Shown here: piece by piece, positions 51,346-60,257 of the stretch | How the letters are laid out: each line of letters begins with the position of its first letter | Numbering within the stretch: the first letter of the stretch is position 1 | From: Paenibacillus sp. FSL R7-0273 | GTDB lineage: Bacteria; Bacillota; Bacilli; Paenibacillales; Paenibacillaceae | Assembly: GCF_000758625.1 (NCBI RefSeq) | Contig: NZ_CP009283.1 | Coordinates: forward strand, 6,090,001 to 6,154,000 | DNA length: 64,000 nucleotides | Reading direction: 5' to 3' | Made by a program: the position numbers and the translations under genes | The notes under the pieces: model-generated | Seen by the model: only the letters and a program-made list of their open reading frames with translations | Database searches by the model: none | Told to the model about the DNA's origin: nothing

Positions 51346-54300
51346 CTACAGCACTTCAACGAGCGTTACATTATCAATCACAATCTGATTGCCGGCGCTG
51401 ATATTCATGTTCGTTGCCTGGCTGTTGCCCGTAATCAGCCCCATCAGGAACACCACATGCACCAAGCTGTCCGTTCCGCCGCTCATAATGAAGGTATAGC
51501 TGTATTCCTTCATTTCACTGGTCAAAGCGACACTCTCCGCAGGCAGATACTTTGTATAATCCCCGCCTTTATGCTCGACAGCCACTTCAATCAGCCGCTC
51601 TATATCGGAGCGGGCCTGAAAGGTCAGCTTATAGGCTTTACCCTGCTCCAGCTTCAGATCAGCGTAATCTACCTGTGCACTGAAGCTTGCGTTGCCTGTT
51701 CCGTTCAGATTGACGGCCAGCTCCCCGTTCAAAGCCTGGGCAGAGCCGGTTCCGTCAAAATACTGCGTCCAGCCCGCCAGCCCCTTCGCGGCATCAAAGG
51801 TTCCGTTGTCCAGAGTGCCGCTTGCAGGCTCAGCCGGTGTGCTGCTGGTCACTTCGGTAATCAAGATATCGTCCAGAGACAGGATATGCGCAGTGCTGTT
51901 GGCTGTTTTATCTGTGCCCGCAGTGGCGCCGATCAGATAATTCAGCTTCAGGGGGCTATTGTCAGCGACGGTAAACTGCGCACTGTAGGTCGCCCAGGTG
52001 GCAGTAACATCGAATTTTGCCTGCTGGGAAGCAGCGGAGGTTCCGCTGTATTCCACGATAATCTGCCGGGGTACGGTCGATTTGGCCTTGAAGCTGAGCT
52101 CATAGGATTTGCCGGCCTGCAGCTGGATGCCTTCCTGGTATAACTGGTTAGCCCAGGTCTGGCTGCCGGCCGAGCTGATGTCTATATTCGCAGTACCGTC
52201 CACTGCACTTAACACTGCTGCTCCGCCTTCACCGGACCATGTGCTCCAGCCGGTAGTTCCGCTGGCGAACGAGCCGTTCACCACCAGATTGCTGCCTCCG
52301 GCCAGAATTACCTGGGTGACCGCCGCAGAGACATAACCTTCCGCTTCTACCGTAATGGCATAGCTGCCTTCTGCCGGGAAAGCTGCAGCATTAATCGTAA
52401 TCACGCCAGGCCCAATACTGTATTGCGCCGGGGTAAGTGCTGCTTCATTCACTTTAACGGCCTGAATTTTGCTGCGCCAGGTCTCATTGTCTGTAAATTG
52501 AAGCTCAATCGGCTGTCCCGTGCGGTTATTGCTGCCGTCAGCAAGCAGCTCCTGCGGCTTGGCCGGGGCACCTTTGATTTCAAATTTCACATTATCAATA
52601 ATGACATCATGTGCACCCGGAATACTGACACCATCTACCTTGCCCAGGAGGAATTTCAGCGACAGTGTATCCTTAATGCCCTGGCGGAACTCGTATCTGT
52701 AATGGCCGCCTTCCGGTGTCACCTCAACGAGCTTCGTGAAGGAAGCTGAATATGACGCATTCTCTACGTTAACGCCGATCTTACGGGCAACCGTTGATTT
52801 GGCATCAAACTCAATGACGTATTCCGCTCCGGCGGATGCCTTCAGCCCGTTCTGGAACAGCATGACTGAGTAGTTCTGGCTGCCCGTATTAGTAATGCTG
52901 AATTTGGCTGCACCGTCTGTTACCGCAGCCGTGCTTTGTCCGCCCTGCTCTGTCAGCAGGCGCTCCCAGCTGCTAAAGCCGAAGTTGAAATCCCCGTTCA
53001 CCAGCGGATAGTAGACCAGTGACGGATCATAATAGGTGCTGGTCCGCAGCAGCACGAAATTATCCAGCTGTACGGTGCCTAATGCGCCGCCGAGCCGGAG
53101 GATAAACTGGCCCTCATGGTCGGTAGCTCCGGCCAGTCCCTTGAATTCGGCACTGATCTCCTGCGCTCCTGCCGCAAGCTGCACTTCCTTGGATGCATAC
53201 ACTGTGCCGTCTTTGCCCAGCAGCTCGATTACGGCTGCCCTTGCCGAAGATGCCTTCGCGTCAAAGGTCAGCTTGTAATTCTGGCCGTTCACCAGGTAAA
53301 TGCCTTTCTGCAGCAGCTGAACATCGGCTCCTGCTGCTCCGCTGCCCGTAATCTGCAGCTGCAGATGCCCGTTGCCGTCCACGGCGCTGCTTACTTCCGC
53401 CCCGCCGGATGCTGCGGTATGCCAGAAGCCCAGACGGTCAACTCCGCCGAGGTCAAAGGTGCCGTTGTACAGATGGTTGCCGCTGCCCAGCGGCGTTTTG
53501 GCGCTGTCATGCTCAAACGGAATGCTGTCAATCTCCGTAAGGCGTGCATTGCCCAGCCATACCGGAGATGTATTCGTACCCAGGTTAAATTCAACCCGTG
53601 CTGCAATATCCGAATTCTCCTTCATCTGGAACACCGTTTCATAATGCGTCATTGTCCCGGTCAGCTCGGCCTTGAGCCCGGGCGAGTACGCCTGAAACCC
53701 GCGTGACTCCCCGCCTGTCAGTCTGACATTAATGCTCCGCTCCGTGTCCGTTTTGGCGTCAAAGCTGAGCTTGTAGAACCTGCCTTTAGCCAGCGATACA
53801 ATAGCCTGCGGCTGGATGGAGTAAGCATTTCCGCCGGCGCTGCTGATATCCACCTTCAGGAAATTTTGACCGCCGACCGGTTCAAGGCTCGCTTCTGCGG
53901 CAGCTCCCGCTTCCTTGTACAATACCCAATGCGCTGTATTCGGAATGCCCATGCCGGCATCCCCTTCCTTCTGCTCAGTAAAGCCGCTGTTGTGAATAAA
54001 GTTTCCGTCTTCTGCCGGGGCAAGCGAGCCTTCCAGGTAAGGCTCCTTCGCAATCGTAACCGGCACCGGCTCGCGGTATTCACGGCCGGTCAGCTCATAT
54101 ACACGCACATAATCGACTGACATCGACTGCGGGAACACCGTATCCGGAGTCGGATTGCCGTCAAAGTTGCCGCCTACGGCCAGATTCATCAGGAGATGGA
54201 ACTCCTGGTTAAACGGAGCCGGATAGGCATTGTTCGCCGGCTGGCCGACGCTGATGCTGTACCAGTCATTTTTGGTCTGGAACAATACGCCGTCCACGTA

Positions 54301-56256
54301 CCAGCGGAGCTCTCCCGGCTCCCATTCAAGGGAATAGGTATGATAGTCGGCGATGGTTCCGTTATCCGGGAAAACATATTCTTTGCCGGAATATACATTA
54401 TCCGGCCAGAAGCCGCCGTAATGAATAGTACCGGCAACGGTGTCCGGCCGGCTGCCCCAGCCCTCCATAATATCAATCTCACCGGAAGCGGCCCAGTTGC
54501 CATACTCATAGTTTTCCGGCAGCATCCAGATTGCCGGCCACATGCCTTTGCCGGTCGGGGCTTTCGCCCGGATCTCGAATTTGCCGTATTTCTTGCTGAA
54601 CAGCCCCTTGGTCTTGATCCGCGAGGAGGTATAATCCTTGCCGTTAACAGACTCCTTATGTGCAGTAATGACCAGATTTCCGTCTGCTTCTTTTACATTC
54701 TTCTCATCGTTTGTGTACCATTCCAGCTCGTTGTTTCCCCAGCCGGGATTACCGACTGCAGTACCGTCGCCCAGATCATAGGTCCACTTCCCGGGATCAA
54801 TGACACCGTCGTTGAACTCATCACTCCAGACCATCGTCCACAAATCTGCAGCCGGGGTTGGGGTGGCCGTCGGTGCCGGGGGAGCAATGGAGGAGCCGCC
54901 GTTTACCGGCGCCGGGGTGGCCGCCGCAGCCTTCAGTTCGCTGCTGCTGCCTTTGGCGACAGCAACTCCGCCGCTAGTAACGCCATCGGCATTATTGGTC
55001 ACCTTACCGAAGCTGCCGCTTCCCTGAATGACTGTCCCTGAAGCGTTAACGGAGAGCAGCAGCTCCGCTATCCGGGCATTGTCTGCCAGTATAATCCGGC
55101 CCGGCGTACTCCAGTTAAGCTTAGCCAGCTTGCCCGAGAGCCCGAGCGTCAGGCTGCCCGTTGTGCTATCTGCCGTGCTGACTGTATTGAAATCCCCCTT
55201 CAGGCTGGCCTCTTTGACCTTTGAGCCGATCTCGACATCCGTGAAGCCCTCTCCGGTGAGTGCTCCTTCCTCCAGCACTGCTCCGGAGACCAACTGCACG
55301 GTTCCTGTTGCTGTGCTGCCGGTGGCATACAGACGGATGCTGCCGGCAGGTTTTGCTACTTCCACTTTTTCAAGGCTGCTGTTCTGCAGGCTTACGGAAT
55401 GTGCCCCGCCGCCGCGGATGGAGGTCATTCCCTTTACAGTCACTCGGTCCAGTGTGGCATTCCCTTCAGCAATGCCCTCAGTGAGGTAGAGATTGCCTTC
55501 AATTTCAGTGTTCTGCAAAAGAATATCCGCGCTGCTGAGCACAACGTTCCCCTTCACCTTTCCCAAAGCAGCCTCTCCCGGTGAAGTAACCAGCCCTGCT
55601 ATCATCAGGTCTGCGATCCGGGCCAGCTCAGCCCGGGTAATGGCTCCCTCCGGCTTGAATAACCCGCCGGGATAGCCCTGAAGATAGCCTGCAGCAGTAA
55701 GCGCCGTTACGGCTTCCGTCAGCTCGCTGCCGGCTGCCGGCAGGTCCGTATACGCCACAGGCTGCTTGCCTGCTTCCAGCCGGAAAACTTTCTGCAGCGC
55801 AAGAGCAGCCTCACCCCGGGTCAGCCTTGCAGAAGGATGAATCCGGTTGTCCGCGTCCGCACTCAGATAGCCGGCGGCAACCGCCTTGGCAATGTCACTT
55901 GTAAACCAGCGGTTGCCTGCTGCGTCGGCAGGCAGTGCGGATGCCTCCTTTTTGTAATGGAATAGGCGGTTTATGATCACTGCGAACTCTGCCCTTGTAA
56001 TCTGCTGATTCGGCCGGATGGTTCCATCCCCGTATCCGCTCATCACGCCAATCTCACTCCAGCGCTGCAGCGAGCGGGCTGCCCAGTGATCCGCCCCCAA
56101 ATCAGTAAACGCTTTCAATTTATTAGCTGCGGCTGGCTGCTGTACTGTAGCTTCCGGCGGGGCAGCTGCGGCTGACAAGGCCCCGCCTCCCATTGGCGAC
56201 AGCAGGCCTGTCGCTAATACAACGGCAGCAAGTGCCGCCGAAATATTCTTTTTCAT
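51346..56256 (-). CDS. SLH-anchored multidomain GH16 beta-1,3-glucanase (laminarinase)
   Basis: A 1636-residue cell-surface enzyme: signal peptide (to about 32), three S-layer homology domains (about 48-100, 113-160, 168-222; FTDLGADHWAARS, FTSDIAKAVAAGY, ITRAELARIAD), a beta-helix-like region similar to CBM54 (about 230-445), a Pro/Thr linker, and the GH16 catalytic domain (about 472-722). The catalytic motif GEIDIMEG gives nucleophile Glu593 and acid/base Glu598. Four or five CBM4_9-like modules fill residues 750-1636 (repeated NGDFNFG-SSW and YELSFKAKST motifs). It matches known Paenibacillus laminarinase architecture. ATG at 56256 with GAGGAGG upstream. Divergent from a LacI-type regulator; probably substrate-induced. 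Confidence 0.94.
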   Translation of the reverse strand: MKKNISAALAAVVLATGLLSPMGGGALSAAAAPPEATVQQPAAANKLKAFTDLGADHWAARSLQRWSEIGVMSGYGDGTIRPNQQITRAEFAVIINRLFHYKKEASALPADAAGNRWFTSDIAKAVAAGYLSADADNRIHPSARLTRGEAALALQKVFRLEAGKQPVAYTDLPAAGSELTEAVTALTAAGYLQGYPGGLFKPEGAITRAELARIADLMIAGLVTSPGEAALGKVKGNVVLSSADILLQNTEIEGNLYLTEGIAEGNATLDRVTVKGMTSIRGGGAHSVSLQNSSLEKVEVAKPAGSIRLYATGSTATGTVQLVSGAVLEEGALTGEGFTDVEIGSKVKEASLKGDFNTVSTADSTTGSLTLGLSGKLAKLNWSTPGRIILADNARIAELLLSVNASGTVIQGSGSFGKVTNNADGVTSGGVAVAKGSSSELKAAAATPAPVNGGSSIAPPAPTATPTPAADLWTMVWSDEFNDGVIDPGKWTYDLGDGTAVGNPGWGNNELEWYTNDEKNVKEADGNLVITAHKESVNGKDYTSSRIKTKGLFSKKYGKFEIRAKAPTGKGMWPAIWMLPENYEYGNWAASGEIDIMEGWGSRPDTVAGTIHYGGFWPDNVYSGKEYVFPDNGTIADYHTYSLEWEPGELRWYVDGVLFQTKNDWYSISVGQPANNAYPAPFNQEFHLLMNLAVGGNFDGNPTPDTVFPQSMSVDYVRVYELTGREYREPVPVTIAKEPYLEGSLAPAEDGNFIHNSGFTEQKEGDAGMGIPNTAHWVLYKEAGAAAEASLEPVGGQNFLKVDISSAGGNAYSIQPQAIVSLAKGRFYKLSFDAKTDTERSINVRLTGGESRGFQAYSPGLKAELTGTMTHYETVFQMKENSDIAARVEFNLGTNTSPVWLGNARLTEIDSIPFEHDSAKTPLGSGNHLYNGTFDLGGVDRLGFWHTAASGGAEVSSAVDGNGHLQLQITGSGAAGADVQLLQKGIYLVNGQNYKLTFDAKASSARAAVIELLGKDGTVYASKEVQLAAGAQEISAEFKGLAGATDHEGQFILRLGGALGTVQLDNFVLLRTSTYYDPSLVYYPLVNGDFNFGFSSWERLLTEQGGQSTAAVTDGAAKFSITNTGSQNYSVMLFQNGLKASAGAEYVIEFDAKSTVARKIGVNVENASYSASFTKLVEVTPEGGHYRYEFRQGIKDTLSLKFLLGKVDGVSIPGAHDVIIDNVKFEIKGAPAKPQELLADGSNNRTGQPIELQFTDNETWRSKIQAVKVNEAALTPAQYSIGPGVITINAAAFPAEGSYAITVEAEGYVSAAVTQVILAGGSNLVVNGSFASGTTGWSTWSGEGGAAVLSAVDGTANIDISSAGSQTWANQLYQEGIQLQAGKSYELSFKAKSTVPRQIIVEYSGTSAASQQAKFDVTATWATYSAQFTVADNSPLKLNYLIGATAGTDKTANSTAHILSLDDILITEVTSSTPAEPASGTLDNGTFDAAKGLAGWTQYFDGTGSAQALNGELAVNLNGTGNASFSAQVDYADLKLEQGKAYKLTFQARSDIERLIEVAVEHKGGDYTKYLPAESVALTSEMKEYSYTFIMSGGTDSLVHVVFLMGLITGNSQATNMNISAGNQIVIDNVTLVEVL

Positions 56257-56300
56257 CCTCTGTAATCCTCCTCAGGTTTCGAAATATCCGTCAATTAAAT

Positions 56301-56314
56301 CGAAATCGATTTCG
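56301..56314. promoter_or_regulatory. LacI-type operator between the GH16 gene and its regulator
   Basis: CGAAATCGATTTCG is a perfect 14-bp palindrome centred on a CG step, the hallmark of LacI-family operators, placed about 45 bases upstream of the GH16 start and 230 bases from the regulator start. Confidence 0.75.
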
Positions 56315-56542
56315 CTAATGCGTTCCATTCCCTTTCCTTTCTAAGCGCAGAACCGTACAGGCTTTTTCGTTCCCTTTCGCTGGCCCTCGACCATGCATTT
56401 ACCGTTGACTTGCCCGGGGAAGTTGAATAGACTTAATTGTAACAATTTGGAGTACCGGATTAGGCTTAAAACCAGTAAACACAAGCAGTTTGAACGTTAT
56501 CTGGCCAGGGTCATAATCAGGCGGAGGGTGGATATTATACAA

Positions 56543-57559
56543 GTGAATATTAAAAAAATTGCCGAAATGGCCGGAGTCTCTGTATCCACTGTTTCGAAAA
56601 TCATGAATAATTACAACGATGTTTCCGAAAAGACAAAGCAGCGGGTGCTGGAAATCATTGAGCAAACGGGCTACTCCCCTTCGAATTCTGCCAAAACATT
56701 GGCCACCAAAAGGTCCAATCTGATCGGAGTCATCTTTGCCGGTGAGCTCAATGTGGAGATTACACATCCGTTTTTTGTCGAGGTGCTGAACTCCTTCAAA
56801 AAACAGATGGGCGTGCTCGGCTACGACCTGATCTTCTTTTCCAACGAAAAATTTGTCAGCGGCGGTGATTATTACTCCCGGTGTGTCCATTTTCATGTAG
56901 ACGGCTGTGTCATTATTTCCGGAGAAAAAATGGAGACGGCCATCAGCGACCTGGATATGAGTAGCATTCCCTGCATCGGTGTCGATCTGGAGCTTAAAGG
57001 CAAGCGGTCAGGCTACGTAATGTCGGATAATTATCAGATTGCTTCCAAAGTCGTGGAGCATCTCTATCTGCTCGGGCACAGGGAGCTTGGCTTCATCGGC
57101 AGCAAGGGTGATTCCGGCATTTCCAGCCAGCGTGAGGCGGGCTATATTAAGGCGATTGAAAGCTTTGGCCTAACCCACAATCCGGACTGGTTCATTCATG
57201 GTGATGACTTCTTCGAGCCGAGCGGCTATACGGCCATGCAGCGGTTGATTGAGGGCGGCAGCCTGCCTAAGGCGGTGTTTGCTGCCTCCGATCTGCTGGC
57301 CCTCGGAGCTATCCGGGCCTTGAAGGAGCAGGGTCTGCGGATTCCTGAGGATGTGGCCGTCATCGGCTGTGATGACATCGAAGCCTGCAAATACACCAGC
57401 CCTACACTGACCACCATCCGCCAAAACAAGGAACGTCTCGGCGTGCTCGCCGCTCATATGCTGTTCGACCTCATCAACAATCAGTCCGAGGGCGGCTCCT
57501 TCGTTGTCGAGCCCGCGCTGATTGTCCGCGAATCCTGCGGCAGCAGCCTGCGGGGCTGA
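56543..57559 (+). CDS. LacI family transcriptional regulator
   Basis: A 338-residue repressor: N-terminal helix-turn-helix (IKKIAEMAGVSVSTVSKIMN, then YNDVSEKTKQRVLEIIEQTG) followed by a periplasmic-binding-protein-like sugar-sensing domain (LIGVIFAGE...; AVFAASDLLALGAIRALKE; VAVIGCDDIEACKYTSP). The effector is unknown; a glucan oligosaccharide fits the neighbour. The start is GTG at 56543; the frame is open upstream, but this is where the family begins and GGAGG lies some 12 bases before it. Divergent from the GH16 glucanase gene, with a perfect operator-like palindrome between them. Confidence 0.92.
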   Translation: MNIKKIAEMAGVSVSTVSKIMNNYNDVSEKTKQRVLEIIEQTGYSPSNSAKTLATKRSNLIGVIFAGELNVEITHPFFVEVLNSFKKQMGVLGYDLIFFSNEKFVSGGDYYSRCVHFHVDGCVIISGEKMETAISDLDMSSIPCIGVDLELKGKRSGYVMSDNYQIASKVVEHLYLLGHRELGFIGSKGDSGISSQREAGYIKAIESFGLTHNPDWFIHGDDFFEPSGYTAMQRLIEGGSLPKAVFAASDLLALGAIRALKEQGLRIPEDVAVIGCDDIEACKYTSPTLTTIRQNKERLGVLAAHMLFDLINNQSEGGSFVVEPALIVRESCGSSLRG

Positions 57560-57690
57560 AGCCAAGCCTTGGGCTGGCGAGTGGTGCTGCTGTTCTCCCC
57601 TCACATTGTCCTCCAGCTGTCGGGTGCTGCTGCTCTCCCCTCACATCGCCCTTCAGCTGTCGGGACTACGGCTTTTAGCAGACGCCAATC

Positions 57691-57880
57691 AAATTAAGTG
57701 GAAATTCGTCACTTATTTCTTCAAAAAAAGCCTCCAAAAGCATTTTAGTGGGAAAAACTTCACTTAATTGTTCTGTTTTCACCCAAATGAACCAAACGGA
57801 CTGAATTAGGTGCGCTTTTTCCAACTATTTCTCTCAAAGGGTAAGAAAACATAAAATTAAGTAGCCAAATTCCAACTAAT
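57691..57880. repeat. MITE-like intergenic element, copy B
   Basis: Same module order and length as copy A at 40023-40210: left end AATTAAGTGGAAATTCGTCA, an internal GCGCTTTTTCCAACTA, and right end AATTAAGTAGCCAAATTCCA then ACTAAT. The ends are degenerate inverted repeats. No coding capacity. Confidence 0.7.
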
Positions 57881-58047
57881 CTCAGTTGCACTCTCTCAGA
57901 ATGCCGGCTTTCCCCGTCACACTCCTATTGTGTAGAATTCAGCCCCCTTTTCCTGCCACAATCGGTATACTCCGAACCATTTCGGATTTCAATCCAGCAC
58001 AAATACCGAAAACAATTAATTTCCCAACCAGGAATCATCCGCCAAAC

Positions 58048-58061
58048 CGAAAACGTTTTCG
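58048..58061. promoter_or_regulatory. Orphan LacI/cre-like palindrome
   Basis: CGAAAACGTTTTCG is a perfect 14-bp palindrome with central CG, like the site at 56301, but no recognisable gene starts nearby on either strand. It may be a relic of a lost gene or a decoy site. Confidence 0.5.
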
Positions 58062-58190
58062 ATAATATAATCGCTTATTTCATGCAGGCATTCAAGGCAC
58101 TGTTTTTCTGTTTTCGGGTATGATTTTTCGGTTATGCAGGGAAAAAGAGGGAGGAAGCACTTAAGGGCGGACTACAGGACATAGAGCACC

Positions 58191-58388
58191 GTTGGCTGGA
58201 GTATGGAGCACAGTTTGTTGGTACACGGAGCGTCGTTGGCCGGAGTATGGAGCACTGCTGGCTGGAGCACGGGGCATCGTTAGCTGGAGCATGGGGCACA
58301 GTTAGTTGGTGCACGGAGCGTCGTTAGCTGGAGCATGGAGCACAGTTAGTTGGTGCACGGAGCGTCGTTGGCTGGAACACGGAGCATG
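58191..58388. repeat. 22-base tandem repeat, nine copies
   Basis: Nine consecutive 22-base units, of the type GTTAGCTGGAGCATGGGGCA(CA), run exactly from 58191 to 58388. Two variants alternate (TGGAGCATGGAGCACA and TGGTGCACGGAGCGTC), implying duplication of dimers. All minus-strand reading here is repetitive; not taken as coding. Confidence 0.93.
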
Positions 58389-58645
58389 GATGGTAGGTGC
58401 CGGATACTGGACAGCACGCCCTGCGGACAGAGGGAAGCATTTTTAACAAGGTACTTCGTAGGCGGTACACCAATACCAGGATCTACACACTCTACAGTTA
58501 CCGTGCATATTGCGCATACCAGCCGCCTCTTACCAAACTTTTTACAAATGCGGCAAGAGGCTCTGGATTTATTAACTATAGCTTTATTAGTTACAGTTTT
58601 ATTAGTTACAGTTTTATTAGTTACAGTTTTATTAGTTACAGCCAT
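58346..58645 (-). CDS. Possible small ORF downstream of fabH (doubtful)
   Basis: A 99-residue frame that starts 19 bases after the fabH stop, with AGGCGG eight bases before the ATG. It begins with VTNKT repeats encoded by the 15-base tandem repeat, then has two Cys pairs, CRIC and CAIC, near residues 31-48. Its end runs into the 22-base repeat array. I recognise no family, and the repeats make chance openness likely. Listed because of position and ribosome binding site; it is quite possibly not a gene. Confidence 0.2.
   Translation of the reverse strand: MAVTNKTVTNKTVTNKTVTNKAIVNKSRASCRICKKFGKRRLVCAICTVTVECVDPGIGVPPTKYLVKNASLCPQGVLSSIRHLPSMLRVPANDAPCTN
58567..58641. repeat. 15-base tandem repeat (TTTTATTAGTTACAG)
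   Basis: Three perfect copies (58597-58611, 58612-58626, 58627-58641), one near-perfect (58582-58596) and one degenerate copy before it. It lies immediately beyond the fabH stop codon. Confidence 0.93.
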
Positions 58646-58664
58646 AGCAACAACCGCCTATACG

Positions 58665-59675
58665 CTACAAAACCTCCGGCGGCGCCACCTGTTCATCCAA
58701 CTGCAGCTCGGTCAAAATACCGGCATGCGCCAGTCCGGCCCCGAAGCCGTAGAGCAGAACGCGCTGGCCGCTCTGCACCTTCCCCTCACGGATTCCGAGA
58801 TCAAGCGCAAGCGGAATACTCGCGGCAGAGGTATTGCCGAAATATTCAAGACTGTATAAAGCCTGCTCCAGCGGATAGCTCAGCCGCTCACAAACCGGTT
58901 CAATGATCCGCAGATTGGCGCTGTGCGGAATGAACCAGTCTACCTGCTCCAGCGTTGCTCCGGCATGCTCCAGCACCTGCTGCACGCCATGCGGAACGGT
59001 GCGGACAGCCCATTTGAACACCTCGCGGCCGTTTTGCACAAGCTTGCCTGAATCGCCCAGATCTACACCATTCACCGTACGTGACAGTCCGGTACGATAG
59101 ACATGATGCGCGCCGCTGCCGTCACTGCCAAGATAATGGCCGAGAAAGCGGTCCTGCTGCTCATCTGTTTCTACAAGCACTGCCCCGGCCCCGTCACCGA
59201 ACAGGATACAGGTGCTGCGGTCACTGTAATCAGTAATTTTGGATAGGGCATCCGCTCCGACAACCAGCACCTTACGGTGCAGTCCTGATGCCACATACGC
59301 ATGCGCGGTATGCAGTCCATACACAAACCCCGCACAGGCCGCACTCAAATCAACCGCCCCTGCCGTCAGCGGAATACCGAGCCGGTGCTGGATGATGGAG
59401 GCTACTGAGGGAAAAGAAAAATCGGCGGTGCTGGTAGCCACAATCACCATATCAATATCCGCTGCAGATTTACCGTAACGGGTCAGCAGATTCCGGACTG
59501 CAGCAACACACAGATCACTGGTGTGCTCATCTTCACGGCTGATTCTGCGCTCCCGGATCCCTGTACGCTGCACAATCCATTCATCGTTTGTGTCTACCAT
59601 TTGCTCCAAATCGCTATTGGTCAATCTGCGGACCGGGACATACGATCCGATGGCTGTAATTTTTGCACCCTTCAT
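58665..59675 (-). CDS. fabH: Beta-ketoacyl-ACP synthase III
   Basis: A 336-residue condensing enzyme that starts fatty acid synthesis by joining acyl-CoA and malonyl-ACP in the cytoplasm. Catalytic triad: Cys114 in SAACAGFVYG, His in WFIPHSANLR and Asn in YFGNTSAASIP. Branched-chain acyl-CoA primers are usual in this group. The upstream GTG at 59687 is in frame, but the ATG at 59675 has GAGGTGA at good distance. A FapR-type operator overlaps the predicted transcription start. The lone location away from other fab genes suggests a second fabH (fabHB-like) copy. Confidence 0.95.
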   Translation of the reverse strand: MKGAKITAIGSYVPVRRLTNSDLEQMVDTNDEWIVQRTGIRERRISREDEHTSDLCVAAVRNLLTRYGKSAADIDMVIVATSTADFSFPSVASIIQHRLGIPLTAGAVDLSAACAGFVYGLHTAHAYVASGLHRKVLVVGADALSKITDYSDRSTCILFGDGAGAVLVETDEQQDRFLGHYLGSDGSGAHHVYRTGLSRTVNGVDLGDSGKLVQNGREVFKWAVRTVPHGVQQVLEHAGATLEQVDWFIPHSANLRIIEPVCERLSYPLEQALYSLEYFGNTSAASIPLALDLGIREGKVQSGQRVLLYGFGAGLAHAGILTELQLDEQVAPPEVL

Positions 59676-59720
59676 TCTCTTAATCACCTCGTATAGTATT
59701 TTAGTTTATAGTATCTGGTA

Positions 59721-59737
59721 TTAGTACTTGGTACTAA
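59721..59737. promoter_or_regulatory. FapR operator upstream of fabH
   Basis: TTAGTACTTGGTACTAA is a 17-bp palindrome (TTAGTAC-TTG-GTACTAA) closely matching the known FapR site of Bacillus lipid-synthesis genes. FapR represses until malonyl-CoA accumulates. It overlaps the predicted transcription start. Confidence 0.85.
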
Positions 59738-59765
59738 GTATAACGATTCCTCTATCCATATGCAA
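59737..59765 (-). promoter_or_regulatory. fabH promoter
   Basis: On the minus strand, TTGCAT (59760-59765), a 17-base spacer, TATACT (59737-59742). The -10 is good, the -35 moderate. The FapR operator begins at the -10 edge. Confidence 0.65.
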
Positions 59766-59829
59766 AGTAAACTTCTGCCTCCATTAATAATCATTACACT
59801 TATTTGGGAACAATTTGACCTGAAGTAAA

Positions 59830-60153
59830 GTTACATACATGTTCTGGATTAATGATTATTGCCGGAATTGTACAGGTAGCGATATATTCATATTGTTTTT
59901 ATTACCATGCGTTGCGGACCGTACAGATCCTGAGGAGAGATCCGTAACTATTGGCATAAGCCAGACAGTGAACCGCGTTGGACAGTTGCTTAGCCCGATT
60001 GTTTTCGGCATCTTTTCACAGAATTTAGGCGTTAACTCTTCATTCTATTTAGGAGGTGCTCTTCTGCTGCTCATCTCTGTAGCCGTTGTTTTTTTACTGC
60101 TGCTTGGAAGCAAAAAGGAGAATTTACAGAATGAACACAGTGTTGAGCTATAG
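59830..60153 (+). pseudogene. MFS transporter remnant (C-terminal end)
   Basis: The last 75 residues of the frame ending at 60153 read like the final helices of an MFS exporter (RTDPEERSVTIGISQTVNRV, then FGIFSQNLGVNSSFYLGGAL). The bases just before it encode GLMIIAGIVQVAIY in a different frame, so a frameshift separates them, and the first ten helices are missing. There is no ribosome binding site. A decayed copy, probably left by deletion next to fabH. Confidence 0.75.
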
Positions 60154-60180
60154 ACATACTTTCCCCTTTATTATTAACTA

Positions 60181-60211
60181 AAAAAAACCGTGACCTCTCA
60201 TGAGGCCACGG
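60181..60211 (-). terminator. Terminator of the pectin-utilisation operon
   Basis: CCGTGACCTC pairs with GAGGCCACGG around TCAT; the A7 run at 60181-60187 is a U tract on the minus strand, about 45 bases beyond the GH28 stop. Confidence 0.88.
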
Positions 60212-60257
60212 CTCCGGTTAAATTCCCTACAAGGTTTGTTTGCGGCACTGTAAATTC

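Noticed and set aside
58132..58314. 60-codon minus-strand frame in the 22-base repeats
   Set aside because: Repeat-derived, no ribosome binding site, Cys/Ser/Pro-rich nonsense sequence.
58350..58906. Plus-strand 169-codon frames opposite the fabH end
   Set aside because: They run through the 15-base repeat and antisense to fabH; the LLVTV repeats come from the DNA repeat and there is no start signal.
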